A DNA stretch of 64,000 nucleotides from NCBI GenBank assembly GCA_041389725.1, contig JAWKRG010000004.1, forward strand, positions 744,001-808,000, in the 5' to 3' direction. Source of the stretch: Polyangiaceae bacterium (lineage in GTDB: Bacteria; Myxococcota_A; Polyangia; Polyangiales; Polyangiaceae). Below the pieces are notes generated by a model. It worked only from the letters and a program-made list of their open reading frames with translations, did not search any database and was not told where the DNA came from. Both the position numbers and the translations under genes were made by a program. Of the stretch, positions 1-8,491 are shown piece by piece (position 1 is the first letter of the stretch; the number at the start of each line of letters is the position of its first letter).

Positions 1-1
1 G

Positions 2-205
2 GCACTGCCCTTCAACGCAGCGGCGGGCGGCACCTGGGAGCAGACCGTGAAGCTTCCCGCGGGCACGGGCATCAGCTATCAGCTCGTGTTGCGCAGCACG
101 GTGCGCCACAACTATGCGGAGCCCATCCTCAGCCGCGAGTTCACGGTGCCCTACGCAGCGGGCACGGCAGAGCTCCACCTCGCTTACGGCAAGACGCTGG
201 AGTGA
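2..205 (+). CDS. C-terminal end of a truncated protein, possibly a carbohydrate-binding (CBM20-like) domain
   Basis: An open frame runs from the window edge to the TGA at 203-205 and gives 67 residues without a start. The visible part has alternating beta-strand character, with a Trp-Glu-Gln-Thr-Val-Lys-Leu-Pro-Ala-Gly-Thr stretch followed by a Tyr-Gln-Leu-Val segment. That pattern resembles the W...LPAGT...YKV pattern of starch-binding beta-sandwich modules, but the resemblance is weak and the rest of the gene is outside the window. Codon use fits a real high-GC gene. The reading frame is sure; the family is a guess. Confidence 0.5.
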   Translation, partial: ALPFNAAAGGTWEQTVKLPAGTGISYQLVLRSTVRHNYAEPILSREFTVPYAAGTAELHLAYGKTLE

Positions 206-242
206 GCGGCTTGCGTCGCTGACCGCGGGGCGATCCGGGAGC

Positions 243-1238
243 TTGGATCGCCCGCCGCGGCCGCCGGCGAGGCTGCTCACTGCGCAGCTCGGCGTGGCAA
301 GCGTCACTGTGCGGCTCGGCGTAGCACGCGTCATTGCGCAGCTCGGCGTGGCAGGCGCAACTGCATTGCTTGGCGTGGCATGTGTCGCGTCGCCTGCTGA
401 GCCGCACGTCGCGCCTCCTGCGCAGGCTCACCCAGCGGGCGAAGTGGCCGCGGCGCCGCGCGCCGAGTCGTCAGCGAGCGCGACACCCGACTCCAGCCCG
501 CCGAGCGCTGTGGCGGACACGACGGAACCGACGCCGCAATCGCCGCCGGTGGTCGAGTCCGCACCACGGTTGCGAGAACTCGTCGTGGCGGAGCATCGTG
601 CGGCGCTTCTCAGTGTGCCGCCGGGCCAGGGCCGCGCGCCCGTGTGGATTGCGCTGCATGGCGCGGGAGATCGTGCCGAAGATCATTGTGCCTTCTGGAC
701 TCCGATCCTGGGTCGCCACGCCTTCGTGCTGTGCCCTCGCGGCACGCCCATGACGCGCGCACCCGACACGGGCTTCTTCTTTCGCGATCACCACGCCCTG
801 GGTCGCGAGCTGCAAGCAGCCGTCGCGGCGTTGGAGCAGGCCGAGCCACGCGCCGACACGAGGGGCATGGTGCTCAGTGGCTACTCCCAAGGTGGGATCA
901 TGGGCGCGCTCCATGCGCATCTTCATCCCGATCAGTTCTCTCGCCTGCTCCTGATCGAGGGCGGCTTTGCGGAGTGGGACGTGCCCACGGCAACGCACTT
1001 CTACGCGGGAGGTGGCAAGCGCGTGGCCATCGTGTGTGGCATCGCTCATTGCGCTCAGGGTGCAGCGAAGTCGCGTCACCCCATCGCCAAAGGCGGGCTC
1101 GGCGTGAGCGTCAGCCACGTCCACGGCGGCGGACATCGCTTCGATGGCCGCGTGGGTGCGCGCGCGGTGGAGTTGCTGCCCTGGTTGGTCGAGGACGATC
1201 CGCGCTGGAATCCTTGGCGTAGCGCCTTGGCTCAATAG
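243..1238 (+). CDS. Exported alpha/beta hydrolase (esterase/peptidase-like)
   Basis: The C-terminal ~190 residues carry an alpha/beta-hydrolase signature: an HGAGD loop (oxyanion-hole type), a nucleophile elbow Gly-Tyr-Ser-Gln-Gly at about residues 213-217 counted from TTG 243, and a late His in a GGGHRF context near residue 298 that could complete the triad. The N-terminal third is a hydrophobic segment made from a 27-bp tandem repeat, then an Ala/Pro/Ser-rich linker. I infer export or membrane anchoring. The frame stays open upstream into the preceding gene, so the start is uncertain: TTG 243 gives Arg-rich residues before the hydrophobic stretch, and GTG 309 is an alternative. Substrate unknown. 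Confidence 0.7.
   Translation: MDRPPRPPARLLTAQLGVASVTVRLGVARVIAQLGVAGATALLGVACVASPAEPHVAPPAQAHPAGEVAAAPRAESSASATPDSSPPSAVADTTEPTPQSPPVVESAPRLRELVVAEHRAALLSVPPGQGRAPVWIALHGAGDRAEDHCAFWTPILGRHAFVLCPRGTPMTRAPDTGFFFRDHHALGRELQAAVAALEQAEPRADTRGMVLSGYSQGGIMGALHAHLHPDQFSRLLLIEGGFAEWDVPTATHFYAGGGKRVAIVCGIAHCAQGAAKSRHPIAKGGLGVSVSHVHGGGHRFDGRVGARAVELLPWLVEDDPRWNPWRSALAQ
282..389 (+). repeat. Four-unit 27-bp tandem repeat inside the hydrolase leader
   Basis: Four adjacent 27-bp units (282-308, 309-335, 336-362, 363-389) encode nonapeptides AQLGVASVT, VRLGVARVI, AQLGVAGAT and ALLGVACVA. The repeat is in frame and supplies the whole hydrophobic core of the presumed signal or anchor segment. Units 1 and 3 are the most alike; unit 4 has diverged. 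Confidence 0.85.
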
Positions 1239-1350
1239 GGATAGACGCGCAAACGTACGTCAAGCTCACCAAGACGCCGTGCGCTTGGCTGCGAGCTGCG
1301 CGGCAAGAAGCCGGTGCTCTTGCCGCGGGGCTGGTCTATTGTCGTGATTC

Positions 1351-3360
1351 ATGCGCCGCGCTGCCTGGCTCGTCCTCGCACTACTCGGGTCGATCCGTTG
1401 TGGTGCGCCGACATCACCAACGCCGGTGCCATCGCCCACCCAACCCACGCATGCGCCGGAGTCGAAGGAGACCGCTCGCTGCAGTGCAGCCACGACTTCT
1501 CTGCTGACTCGTGCAAAAGCGCTGAGGGCGGACGGAAGATTGGACGACGCGCGGGTTGCCAGCGAGGGCACGCCGCCAGGCTGCACATCGCCCCTTCCCA
1601 AGCTGCTGGAGTTCCGGCTCTCGCTGTTCGAAGATCTCCGAGATTTCAGCTCCCTTCGCGCCACGGCGCGTCAAGTCGTGCAGGACGAGCGTGTCGATTC
1701 GGAATTGCGTTCGCGCGCGAACCGGCTGCTCGCCGCCGCCGCGCCTGCGCGTAGCGATCTCTCTCTCGCTCGGGCAGCCACCGCAGACGGCCTCGCCCTC
1801 GAAGGTGCTCGACGTCGCGCCACCCTGGACCGCGCGCTGCTCGCCTACGAACGCGCTGCGGGACAGTCGGCGCGGGTCGTCGCCCTGCGTGCGCCGGGTG
1901 CGCCGAGCTTCATCGATCCCAATGCCCTGCTCGTCCGGGCAACCCTCGAGCCCAAAGACGGGCGCCGCCTCGTGTGGGTCACATTGTCGCCTGCGTCGTC
2001 GGGTGCGCCCGGCTTGCTGGGGCGCGCGGAGCGAGTGCTCGGCGAGGACGCCTCGATCGCCACGGGCGCTCCCCCCGGTGTGGTGGTGACCAGTGGCGAC
2101 GGGCGCGGCCGCGTCTATCCGTCCTTCGATGCCGCGCCCTTGGAGCTTCCGCCCGGGGACGCGCACGTTGCGCTGCGTGGTGGCGTGGTCGTCGTGGCCA
2201 CGCGAACCACCGTGACGCTCCACGACGCATCCACCGCGCGGGAACTGCTGCGGCAATCGGTCACATTGAGCTCCCAGGCGCTGCGCCAAGCCGCACGCAG
2301 CGCCGACTTGCGCTACTGGGTCGCCTGCGAGGCCGCGGAGACCGAGCCGAGCGGCGTCGTGGTCGTGGACGCGGAAAGCAGAACCGTCACGGTGAACTAC
2401 GCCACCAGCGCGGGTTGCGCTTTCGACCCGGAGACGCGCATGCTCGCGATCGCTCAGCCGCCACAGCCCGGGGCGGCGCAACCGGTGCTGGAATGGTCGA
2501 CCCTCGGCGCGCAGCCGAAACGTGCACTCCTACCCAAGACGCAGGAGCCGCTGCACCAACGGCTGTCCCTCGACCTGGACGTACGCGCGGTGCGCGTGGC
2601 ATCAGCGCAGAAGATCACCTACGTGCGGATGGAGAGCGGCAGGCAATCGACGCGTCGGCCTGCCAACGACGGCGCATCACCGCCACGCCTGCGCAACGTC
2701 AGCGTGGGGCACGCTGGCGACTCCGTCGTGTCCACCAATCCCTTGCGCGCCTTGGCCGTGCCCCCGCGTAAAGTCATCGCGCCCTCCTTCGCCACGTTGG
2801 CAAGCTGGAACGAGAACGGCCTCATCAGTCGGGACGGCAAGACCGTGGCCGCCTTCACGTCGAGCGCCAGCTACGAGGACATCAAGCTGGTGATCGCGGA
2901 CGCGGCGACCTTGAAGGTGCGTCATCGCATCGACGTGCAGTTCGGGCTCAACTGGCTGACCGCATACTTCCTGGACGACCGTCGAATCGTCGTCCAGTCG
3001 TATCCGGTGCGCGAAGTCTACGATGTGCAGAGTGGTGAGTTCTTGGCTGCCATGGAAGACCCAGAAGCGAGCGTGGTCTTCGAGCGTTTCCTGGTGGAAC
3101 AGAATGCCGTGTGGGATCTCGCGCCCCGCGCGCAGCCTGGCGATCGTCAGCTAGACCTGGGCATTGCGAGCAGCGGCAACTGGACGACTCAGGGAGGGAC
3201 GTCTTGGGCGGCCGGCAAGGACCGCCCCGGCAAGGTATCGCTGGCTGACGACGGTTCCGTGCGCATCGATACCATCGACCCGCCGCGCTTTCTCTACTGT
3301 CGCTTCGGCGAGTGGCTCGCGCCCTGGCCCGTCTGCGAGCATCGCTTCGTGGAACGCTGA
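1351..3360 (+). CDS. Exported beta-propeller-like protein of unknown function
   Basis: 669 residues from an ATG. The N-terminus (MRRAAWLVLALLGSIRCG) is a signal peptide with a Cys at its end, but Arg at -1 makes the lipobox poor. Residues ~25-60 are Pro/Thr-rich. Residues ~45-170 look helical and possibly TPR-like (ALRADGRLDDARVA, RSRANRLLAAAAPAR). From ~190 onward there are repeated beta-rich blocks of WD/quinoprotein-propeller type, such as TVTLHDASTARELL, DGKTVAAFTSSASYED and a late VYDVQSGEFLAAM. No catalytic motif was recognised. It is convergent with the lipoprotein at 3413. I do not recognise a named family; an extracytoplasmic propeller with a binding role is an inference. Confidence 0.7.
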   Translation: MRRAAWLVLALLGSIRCGAPTSPTPVPSPTQPTHAPESKETARCSAATTSLLTRAKALRADGRLDDARVASEGTPPGCTSPLPKLLEFRLSLFEDLRDFSSLRATARQVVQDERVDSELRSRANRLLAAAAPARSDLSLARAATADGLALEGARRRATLDRALLAYERAAGQSARVVALRAPGAPSFIDPNALLVRATLEPKDGRRLVWVTLSPASSGAPGLLGRAERVLGEDASIATGAPPGVVVTSGDGRGRVYPSFDAAPLELPPGDAHVALRGGVVVVATRTTVTLHDASTARELLRQSVTLSSQALRQAARSADLRYWVACEAAETEPSGVVVVDAESRTVTVNYATSAGCAFDPETRMLAIAQPPQPGAAQPVLEWSTLGAQPKRALLPKTQEPLHQRLSLDLDVRAVRVASAQKITYVRMESGRQSTRRPANDGASPPRLRNVSVGHAGDSVVSTNPLRALAVPPRKVIAPSFATLASWNENGLISRDGKTVAAFTSSASYEDIKLVIADAATLKVRHRIDVQFGLNWLTAYFLDDRRIVVQSYPVREVYDVQSGEFLAAMEDPEASVVFERFLVEQNAVWDLAPRAQPGDRQLDLGIASSGNWTTQGGTSWAAGKDRPGKVSLADDGSVRIDTIDPPRFLYCRFGEWLAPWPVCEHRFVER

Positions 3361-3412
3361 AGCGTACGACGTTCTGCCGCTGGCTCGCCTTCGCGAACCT
3401 ACGCCGCAGGGG

Positions 3413-4603
3413 CTACGGAAGGTCCTGCCACTCGAAGAGCTGCCCCGGTTGGTTCAAAGCGTAGCGATTGGTGAAGAGCCGGATCGCGGCCGATGGTGTC
3501 GGCGGGTAGAGGATGTCCCACGAACTGCCGGTCCACTCATAGATGACGCCGTCTCCGACACCCTTGGCCCTGTAGAGTTGCGTTGCCGCAGTCGCCTGCT
3601 GGTTGCTGACCCCCGGCAATGGAACCCACGAAGACCCCTGCCTGACGAAGGAGGTGCCGGCCGACGTCGTGACGTAGACCTCCCCGGATTTCGTCATCAC
3701 GATCTGCGCTGCGGCGCCCCCGAGATTGGTCCACGCTCCGTTGGTCTCGCGGCGCCAGATGCTCTTCTCCGCTGCGGTTTCGCAGCCCAGAGAGTAGACG
3801 GCTTGGGGGACGTTCGCTGCCGCGATGTAGCTCGAGCATCCGGTGCCGCCCGAGATCGCCACAGGGCCGCTCCACGAGTTGCCGCTCTTGTAGTATAGCG
3901 TCCCGTCGGCGCGCCGCACCCAGACAGTAGCATCATCGTACGCCGAAACCTGCACGCCCGTGACACCTGGAATCGGGGTCCACGTATTGCCGGTTCTCTG
4001 GGAGAGGTTCTTGTCCGCGCCAGCCTCGCAGCCCAGTGCAAATAGCGTCCCGGAGATGGACTCCGTGATCCAAGTCGCACAACCTGTCACCGCGCTCCAG
4101 TGCCCGACGCAGACCGACCCGCCGCTCTTGCCTGCGGGCGGACACTGCGTAGCTGGGCTCGAAGAAGCCGCATTCGCATGGTACGTGCGGCAACCCAACG
4201 TGTTTCCCGAAGTGTCGGTGGGGCTACCGACTGGGAACTTGGCGCATTCCGTCATGCACTCGGACGGAGATCCAAACTGCGCGTTGCCACCGACGCAGTT
4301 TGCCGTGACCGCGTTGCAGTAGTCGGTGCATGAAAGCGAACTGCTGCCGCTGCTGCCCCCGCTCCCGCCCATGCCGCCGCTGCCACCGGTGACACCCCCG
4401 CCACCACTGGCGCCACCACTGCCGCCCGCGACGCCGCCGCTCCCGCCGCTGGCACCGCCGCTCCCGCCGGTGGTTGCACCGCTGCTGCCAGATGCACCAG
4501 CGGCACCCCCTGATGGGACGAAGGATCGGGAGTCTCCCGAGCATCCCCAGGACCAAGCGCTCATCAGCGCAACCAGGCTCAGTGCAACGGGACCTTGACT
4601 CAT
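3413..4603 (-). CDS. Gly/Ser-linker lipoprotein with tectonin-like propeller repeats
   Basis: 396 residues from ATG 4603. A longer frame starts at 4699 but puts a non-signal sequence in front of a good signal peptide, so I reject it. The signal ends in WSWGC, a lipobox-like site. Next come a ~50-residue GGSGG/GGASG linker, a Cys-rich module (CTDYCNAV, CMTEC, later paired Cys), and a C-terminal half with repeated blocks (TWTPIPGVTGVQVSA, ATVWVRRADGTLYYK, SWVPLPGV). Those blocks resemble tectonin/TECPR propeller repeats, which bind sugars in other proteins. An outer-surface lectin-like role is inferred. A 19-bp palindrome lies about 97 bp upstream. Confidence 0.75.
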   Translation of the reverse strand: MSQGPVALSLVALMSAWSWGCSGDSRSFVPSGGAAGASGSSGATTGGSGGASGGSGGVAGGSGGASGGGGVTGGSGGMGGSGGSSGSSSLSCTDYCNAVTANCVGGNAQFGSPSECMTECAKFPVGSPTDTSGNTLGCRTYHANAASSSPATQCPPAGKSGGSVCVGHWSAVTGCATWITESISGTLFALGCEAGADKNLSQRTGNTWTPIPGVTGVQVSAYDDATVWVRRADGTLYYKSGNSWSGPVAISGGTGCSSYIAAANVPQAVYSLGCETAAEKSIWRRETNGAWTNLGGAAAQIVMTKSGEVYVTTSAGTSFVRQGSSWVPLPGVSNQQATAATQLYRAKGVGDGVIYEWTGSSWDILYPPTPSAAIRLFTNRYALNQPGQLFEWQDLP

Positions 4604-4934
4604 TCGTGGAGTGTAGCGTGTTTGCACGACCACAACCACAGGCTCCCCGCCCGCAGCAACGAGCGTGAACGCCTTGTACTGGAAGGTCTTGCTCCTCAAT
4701 TGAGCAAAGTTTGCTCAACTCGTCCTCAGCGACGTCAGCGCAGGCACATCTCGCACGGCACGAGCGCATCGACGTCGGCCCACCGAGTCGGGCGGTGGAC
4801 ATGTGCGACACCGCCGGTAGGCCGAGCCAGTGACTACGTTCAGTCGCAGGGCTATTGGGGCGTCTCAGCCCAAGAAACCGCCCCTGAAGAGCAGGACGGA
4901 CTCGACCCGCCGGACGTGATACCTTCCGCGGCCC
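4604..4934. other. Divergent intergenic region, no gene
   Basis: 331 bp between the start of the tectonin-like lipoprotein (leftward) and the methyltransferase (rightward). The open frames crossing it have no recognisable protein content. It holds the 19-bp palindrome at 4700-4718 and a locally AT-richer stretch around 4690-4720, as expected of a divergent promoter region. Confidence 0.7.
4700..4718. promoter_or_regulatory. 19-bp perfect palindrome, probable operator
   Basis: Arms TTGAGCAAA (4700-4708) and TTTGCTCAA (4710-4718) are exact reverse complements around one G. A further CTCAA half-site (4695-4699) abuts the left arm and makes CTCAATTGAG, a second overlapping palindrome. The element lies in a divergent intergenic region and is not followed by a T-tract, so a dimeric repressor or activator site is more likely than a terminator. 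The cognate regulator is not evident in the window. Confidence 0.6.
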
Positions 4935-5627
4935 ATGAGCGCGTCCCTAGAGCCACCTCATACGCCCGCAGACGTCGAGTCGTTGAACGACCAACTCGCG
5001 CGAGAGCATCCCATCGACGCCTATTACGATGACTCCCCCTGGATCGTGCGTTGGATCGAGCAACGTCGACTGGCGATCATCCGTGAGATGGTTGGCCCTT
5101 GCGATGGACTCCAGATTCTCGAGGTGGGCTCTGGCGGGGGGCACGTACTGCGCATGTTTCCGCAGGCCAAGCTGACTGCGCTCGACGTGTCCGAAGAGTT
5201 TCTGAAGACCGCGAAGAAGAACCTTGCCGGGCTGGACGTCGAGTTCATCAAGGGCGAAATCAAGGAATTGGGGCTGCCTGCGAAGTCCTTCGACCGAGTG
5301 ATCTGCACCGAAGTCTTGGAGCACACGACGAACCCCTCGGAGGTGCTGGCCGAGATTCGATCGGTGCTCCGGCCGAATGGCATCGCCGTGATCACGATTC
5401 CCGTGGACCCGCTGATCGATGGGCTCAAGAAGACGGTCCGCTTCACCCCGGTGGGTTGGGCGCTGAAGGGACGGATCAACTGGGGGGGAGACCACTACCA
5501 CTTTCACAAGTGGTGGCCCTGGGAGTTCTCGAAGCTGCTGAAGGAACACTTCAGAATCGAGCAGCGCAGTGCGGCGCCCTTTGATCGCCTGCCGTTGCGG
5601 GCTTGCTTCAAGTGCGTTCCTAGGTGA
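4935..5627 (+). CDS. Class I SAM-dependent methyltransferase (Methyltransf_11 type)
   Basis: 230 residues from ATG. Motif I is LEVGSGGGH at residues ~62-70, motif II is the acidic ALDVS strand end, followed by a FDRVICTEVLEH stretch (motif IV region) and an LRPNGIAVITIP strand (motif VI). The overall pattern is that of small-molecule, ubiquinone/polyketide/sugar-type methyltransferases. Its position beside glycosyltransferase and DUF2079 genes suggests it methylates a glycan or lipid precursor, but nothing in the sequence fixes the acceptor. The C-terminal DHYHFHKWWPWEF region is aromatic-rich and probably forms the acceptor side. Confidence 0.85.
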   Translation: MSASLEPPHTPADVESLNDQLAREHPIDAYYDDSPWIVRWIEQRRLAIIREMVGPCDGLQILEVGSGGGHVLRMFPQAKLTALDVSEEFLKTAKKNLAGLDVEFIKGEIKELGLPAKSFDRVICTEVLEHTTNPSEVLAEIRSVLRPNGIAVITIPVDPLIDGLKKTVRFTPVGWALKGRINWGGDHYHFHKWWPWEFSKLLKEHFRIEQRSAAPFDRLPLRACFKCVPR

Positions 5628-5727
5628 GGGACCCGGGGAGGCCCGGCTGTTTGGGTGGTGCCTCTGCGGCTCGGATGCTTCGCGCGAACTGGTTCACTCC
5701 AATACTCGATGATGGTATCGGGGGGCG

Positions 5728-7740
5728 TTGACTACCGCCGAGCCCACCGTCAACCCTCCGGAGGCGGAGTCTCAGCCTGCGAGCGCCGTGACCTCGCACT
5801 GGGCTGAGCTGAAGTGGCTGCCTGCCCTCAGTCGCGCTGGGGCCTTGTTCGGATTCATCGGCTGCAGCGCCGTGCTGTGGGCCCAGTGCACCTTCAGCTC
5901 CAAGTGGGTCAAGCCCTTCGTCCTTCAGAACACGCTCGAGGCGGACAAGCGCAAGCTGTTGCTCCTGTCCCTGGCAGCAGGATTCGGCGTGGGCGTTCTG
6001 TTTGCGCTGTCGCTTGCGGTTTGGCTGAAGCGCAGACAGCGCGACCTGGCGACGCTCGAGCGCACGGCTTGGTTCGCGTCCCCGTTGCTGTTGTTGGGCG
6101 CGCTTCCGTTGGCATTTCGCCACAGCATCTGGCGGGACCGTCACCTCGACCTGATGTTTTTCGTGCTCCTGCTGCTCTTCGTCGTGGAGGCGGTGACCTA
6201 TCGAGCGCTGGCCAACGTGCCTGGGTGGGTCTCGTCGAAGGTGCAGTGGGTTCGAGAACGTGCCCCCGGTTGGCTCTCCAAATACGGACCCGCTGCCTGT
6301 GTCGCGCTGGCCGCGCTTGCCTATGCAGTAGTGATGAGTCGCTGGGCCATCATGCGGCACTACAAGATGGAGTCCGCCATCTCCGATCTCGGGATATCCG
6401 AGAACCTGATGTACAACGCGCTTGCAGGGAAGTTCATGGAGGCGCCCATTTTCTCGGGGCCCGCTGGCGGACTTCCCTTCTTGGCAGGACACGCGCAGTT
6501 CGGGCAGTACCTGCTCCTGCCGTTTTACGCTCTGTTTCCACGCGCCGAGACGTTGCTGGTCCTGCAGTGCACGGCAATGGCCGCCGCTGCTATTCCCCTT
6601 TTCGCGCTTTGCAGACGCTATCTGGCCGAATGGACGAGTGCGCTGTTGGCGATCGCCTACCTGGCCTACTACCCGATTCACGGTGGGACGCTGTACGAAA
6701 TGACGTACCTACCCATCGCTTGCCCGTTCATTCTGGGCACGCTGTGGGCGCTGGATGCGGGGAGGTATCGCCTGCTCGTGCCGCTGTTTCTCGCCGCGCT
6801 ATCCATGCGCGAGGATGTCTCCATCGGGCTCGCCATCGTTGCGACCATCTGCATCATGGGGGGGCACCGCACCCGCGCCGCGTTGGCGGTGGCCTTGGTG
6901 TCCACGGCCTACTTCGTCGTCGTCAGGTTCAAGGTGATGCAAGTGGGAGGGGGCTGGTCCTTTCCCGAGAACATGTATGCGCAACTGTTGCCGCCAGAGG
7001 GACCAAAGACATTCGGTGGCGTCCTGCGGACGTTGGTGTCCAATCCGCTGTACACCTTCGGCACGCTCACGGTGAACGCAAAGCTGACGTTCCTGCTCCA
7101 CCTCTTGTTGCCGCTCGCCTTCATCCCACTGCGTCATGCTCGGTTCTGGCCCATTCTGCTGCCTGGCACGGTCACTACGCTGATCACGACGGGCTACGCG
7201 CCCACCGTTAGCGTGCACTTCCACTATCCCTTGCTATGGGCCCCCTATTTGTGGGCTTCGTTGCCCATTGCGCTAGCCACCCTGTCCCGAACCTCAGGCG
7301 TCAGGCGTGGTCGAGCGGCGTTTGCCGCCCTCATGTTCTGCTCTGCCGCATTGACCTTCAATCTTGGGGCCTTTGCCCGTCCGCCGGACTTCATGGTCGG
7401 TTTCCGACAGTTCGATTTCAAGATCACTCCGCAACATGCGCACCGACTGTCGGAGCTGCGGGAGTTGGTTGCCATGCTGCCGAAGGACGCATCCGTCTGC
7501 ATGACGGAGGTGGTGGGTGCTCACGCTGCTGGACGGGTCAACGCGCTCTCGTTGCGAGGCGGCATTCAGGATGCGGATTACCTGCTGGTGAGTCGGAAGG
7601 ATTTCGACGTCGTGGGTATCGTACCGGGTTTGGACAGCAAGAAGTACGGCGTGTTGGCTCGTAGGGGCGACTTCGCGCTGCTGAAGCGCGGCCATGACAC
7701 CTCCGGCAACGCCAAGCTGCGCGCGGACTGGAAGCTGTAG
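5728..7740 (+). CDS. DUF2079 family polytopic membrane protein
   Basis: 670 residues from TTG, preceded by a G-rich tract. About a dozen hydrophobic segments span the protein. The hallmarks of DUF2079 are visible: a loop after the first helices with DLGISENLMYN and a GGLPFLAGHAQFGQYLLLP region, a MREDVSIGLAI segment, and a late VSVHFHYPLLWAPYLW segment. DUF2079 proteins are thought to be GT-C-fold-like, but their activity is unproven. The position between a methyltransferase and GT39/GT2 genes supports a surface-glycan role. It is convergent with the DUF1554 lipoprotein, with only 3 bp between the stop codons. Confidence 0.85.
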   Translation: MTTAEPTVNPPEAESQPASAVTSHWAELKWLPALSRAGALFGFIGCSAVLWAQCTFSSKWVKPFVLQNTLEADKRKLLLLSLAAGFGVGVLFALSLAVWLKRRQRDLATLERTAWFASPLLLLGALPLAFRHSIWRDRHLDLMFFVLLLLFVVEAVTYRALANVPGWVSSKVQWVRERAPGWLSKYGPAACVALAALAYAVVMSRWAIMRHYKMESAISDLGISENLMYNALAGKFMEAPIFSGPAGGLPFLAGHAQFGQYLLLPFYALFPRAETLLVLQCTAMAAAAIPLFALCRRYLAEWTSALLAIAYLAYYPIHGGTLYEMTYLPIACPFILGTLWALDAGRYRLLVPLFLAALSMREDVSIGLAIVATICIMGGHRTRAALAVALVSTAYFVVVRFKVMQVGGGWSFPENMYAQLLPPEGPKTFGGVLRTLVSNPLYTFGTLTVNAKLTFLLHLLLPLAFIPLRHARFWPILLPGTVTTLITTGYAPTVSVHFHYPLLWAPYLWASLPIALATLSRTSGVRRGRAAFAALMFCSAALTFNLGAFARPPDFMVGFRQFDFKITPQHAHRLSELRELVAMLPKDASVCMTEVVGAHAAGRVNALSLRGGIQDADYLLVSRKDFDVVGIVPGLDSKKYGVLARRGDFALLKRGHDTSGNAKLRADWKL

Positions 7741-7743
7741 AGC

Positions 7744-8358
7744 TCAGTTCTGAAAGCAGTACAGGCGGCGTTCCGTGTCGCAGGCCACGACGGCCGCTTC
7801 AGTCCAAGCGTTGCCGACCGAGTTGCTCTCTCCCGTCTGGCCCTCGATGCCAGCGTCCTGCCAGTCGCCGCAGTTGTCGTTGGCGAGCTCGGCGTTGGAA
7901 CGGATACCAGTCCAAACCTGCGTGCTCTCGCCGCCGACGGGCGTGCCATCTTCGAATACGTCGATGGCATGCGAGAGCGTGCCGCTCGCCAGCTGCTGGC
8001 GGGTGTTGACAACCACGCTCCCGTCACGCAGCTTCCAGCCGCCGTCGTGGGTCAGACGCTTCCCAATGGGCTGGCTGGTGGCGGCGATCCACGCTACGAA
8101 GGTCCCTGCAAGGCCGACCTTTTGCGCCGCAGAGTTGCACCGTGTGTCTGCCTGGGCTGGACCACCAAAGTCGCCCTTGAGCTTTTCCGAAGTGACAAAC
8201 ACGATGTTGCTCGGGGTGCCGGCTATCCCGGCCGCGCCGCTGCTTCCTCCCGCATCCGCGCTGTTTCCGCCTGTGCCGCCACCACCTGCGGACGTGAACT
8301 CTTCACCTCCGCAGCCGATCACAGCGTACGCGACGCACAAAACGAGCAACCCCTTCAC
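7744..8358 (-). CDS. Lipoprotein with DUF1554 (endostatin-like) domain
   Basis: 204 residues. The signal peptide MKGLLVLCVAYAVIGC ends in a good lipobox (VIGC) and is followed by a ~30-residue Gly/Ala/Ser linker. The rest matches the DUF1554/collagen NC10-like layout: a VFVTSEKLKGDFGG entry strand, ADTRCNSAAQ, a central FVAWIAATSQ, a VWTGIRSN stretch, and late conserved Cys residues (DNCGDW, ACDTERRLYCF). Such domains occur as surface lipoproteins in Leptospira and myxobacteria; a C-type-lectin-like fold is likely. Ligand unknown. Confidence 0.8.
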   Translation of the reverse strand: MKGLLVLCVAYAVIGCGGEEFTSAGGGGTGGNSADAGGSSGAAGIAGTPSNIVFVTSEKLKGDFGGPAQADTRCNSAAQKVGLAGTFVAWIAATSQPIGKRLTHDGGWKLRDGSVVVNTRQQLASGTLSHAIDVFEDGTPVGGESTQVWTGIRSNAELANDNCGDWQDAGIEGQTGESNSVGNAWTEAAVVACDTERRLYCFQN

Positions 8359-8491
8359 GCCGTGTACTCTACCACGCGACGGAGTCGGCGTACGACCGGG
8401 TCCGCGAGCTCAGCTCCGCCGCCGTCACCGGCGGCTTCGGAGCTCATGGCGCCTGCAGCCGTGGCAAGTTCGCAGTTCGCGACGACCTCGA

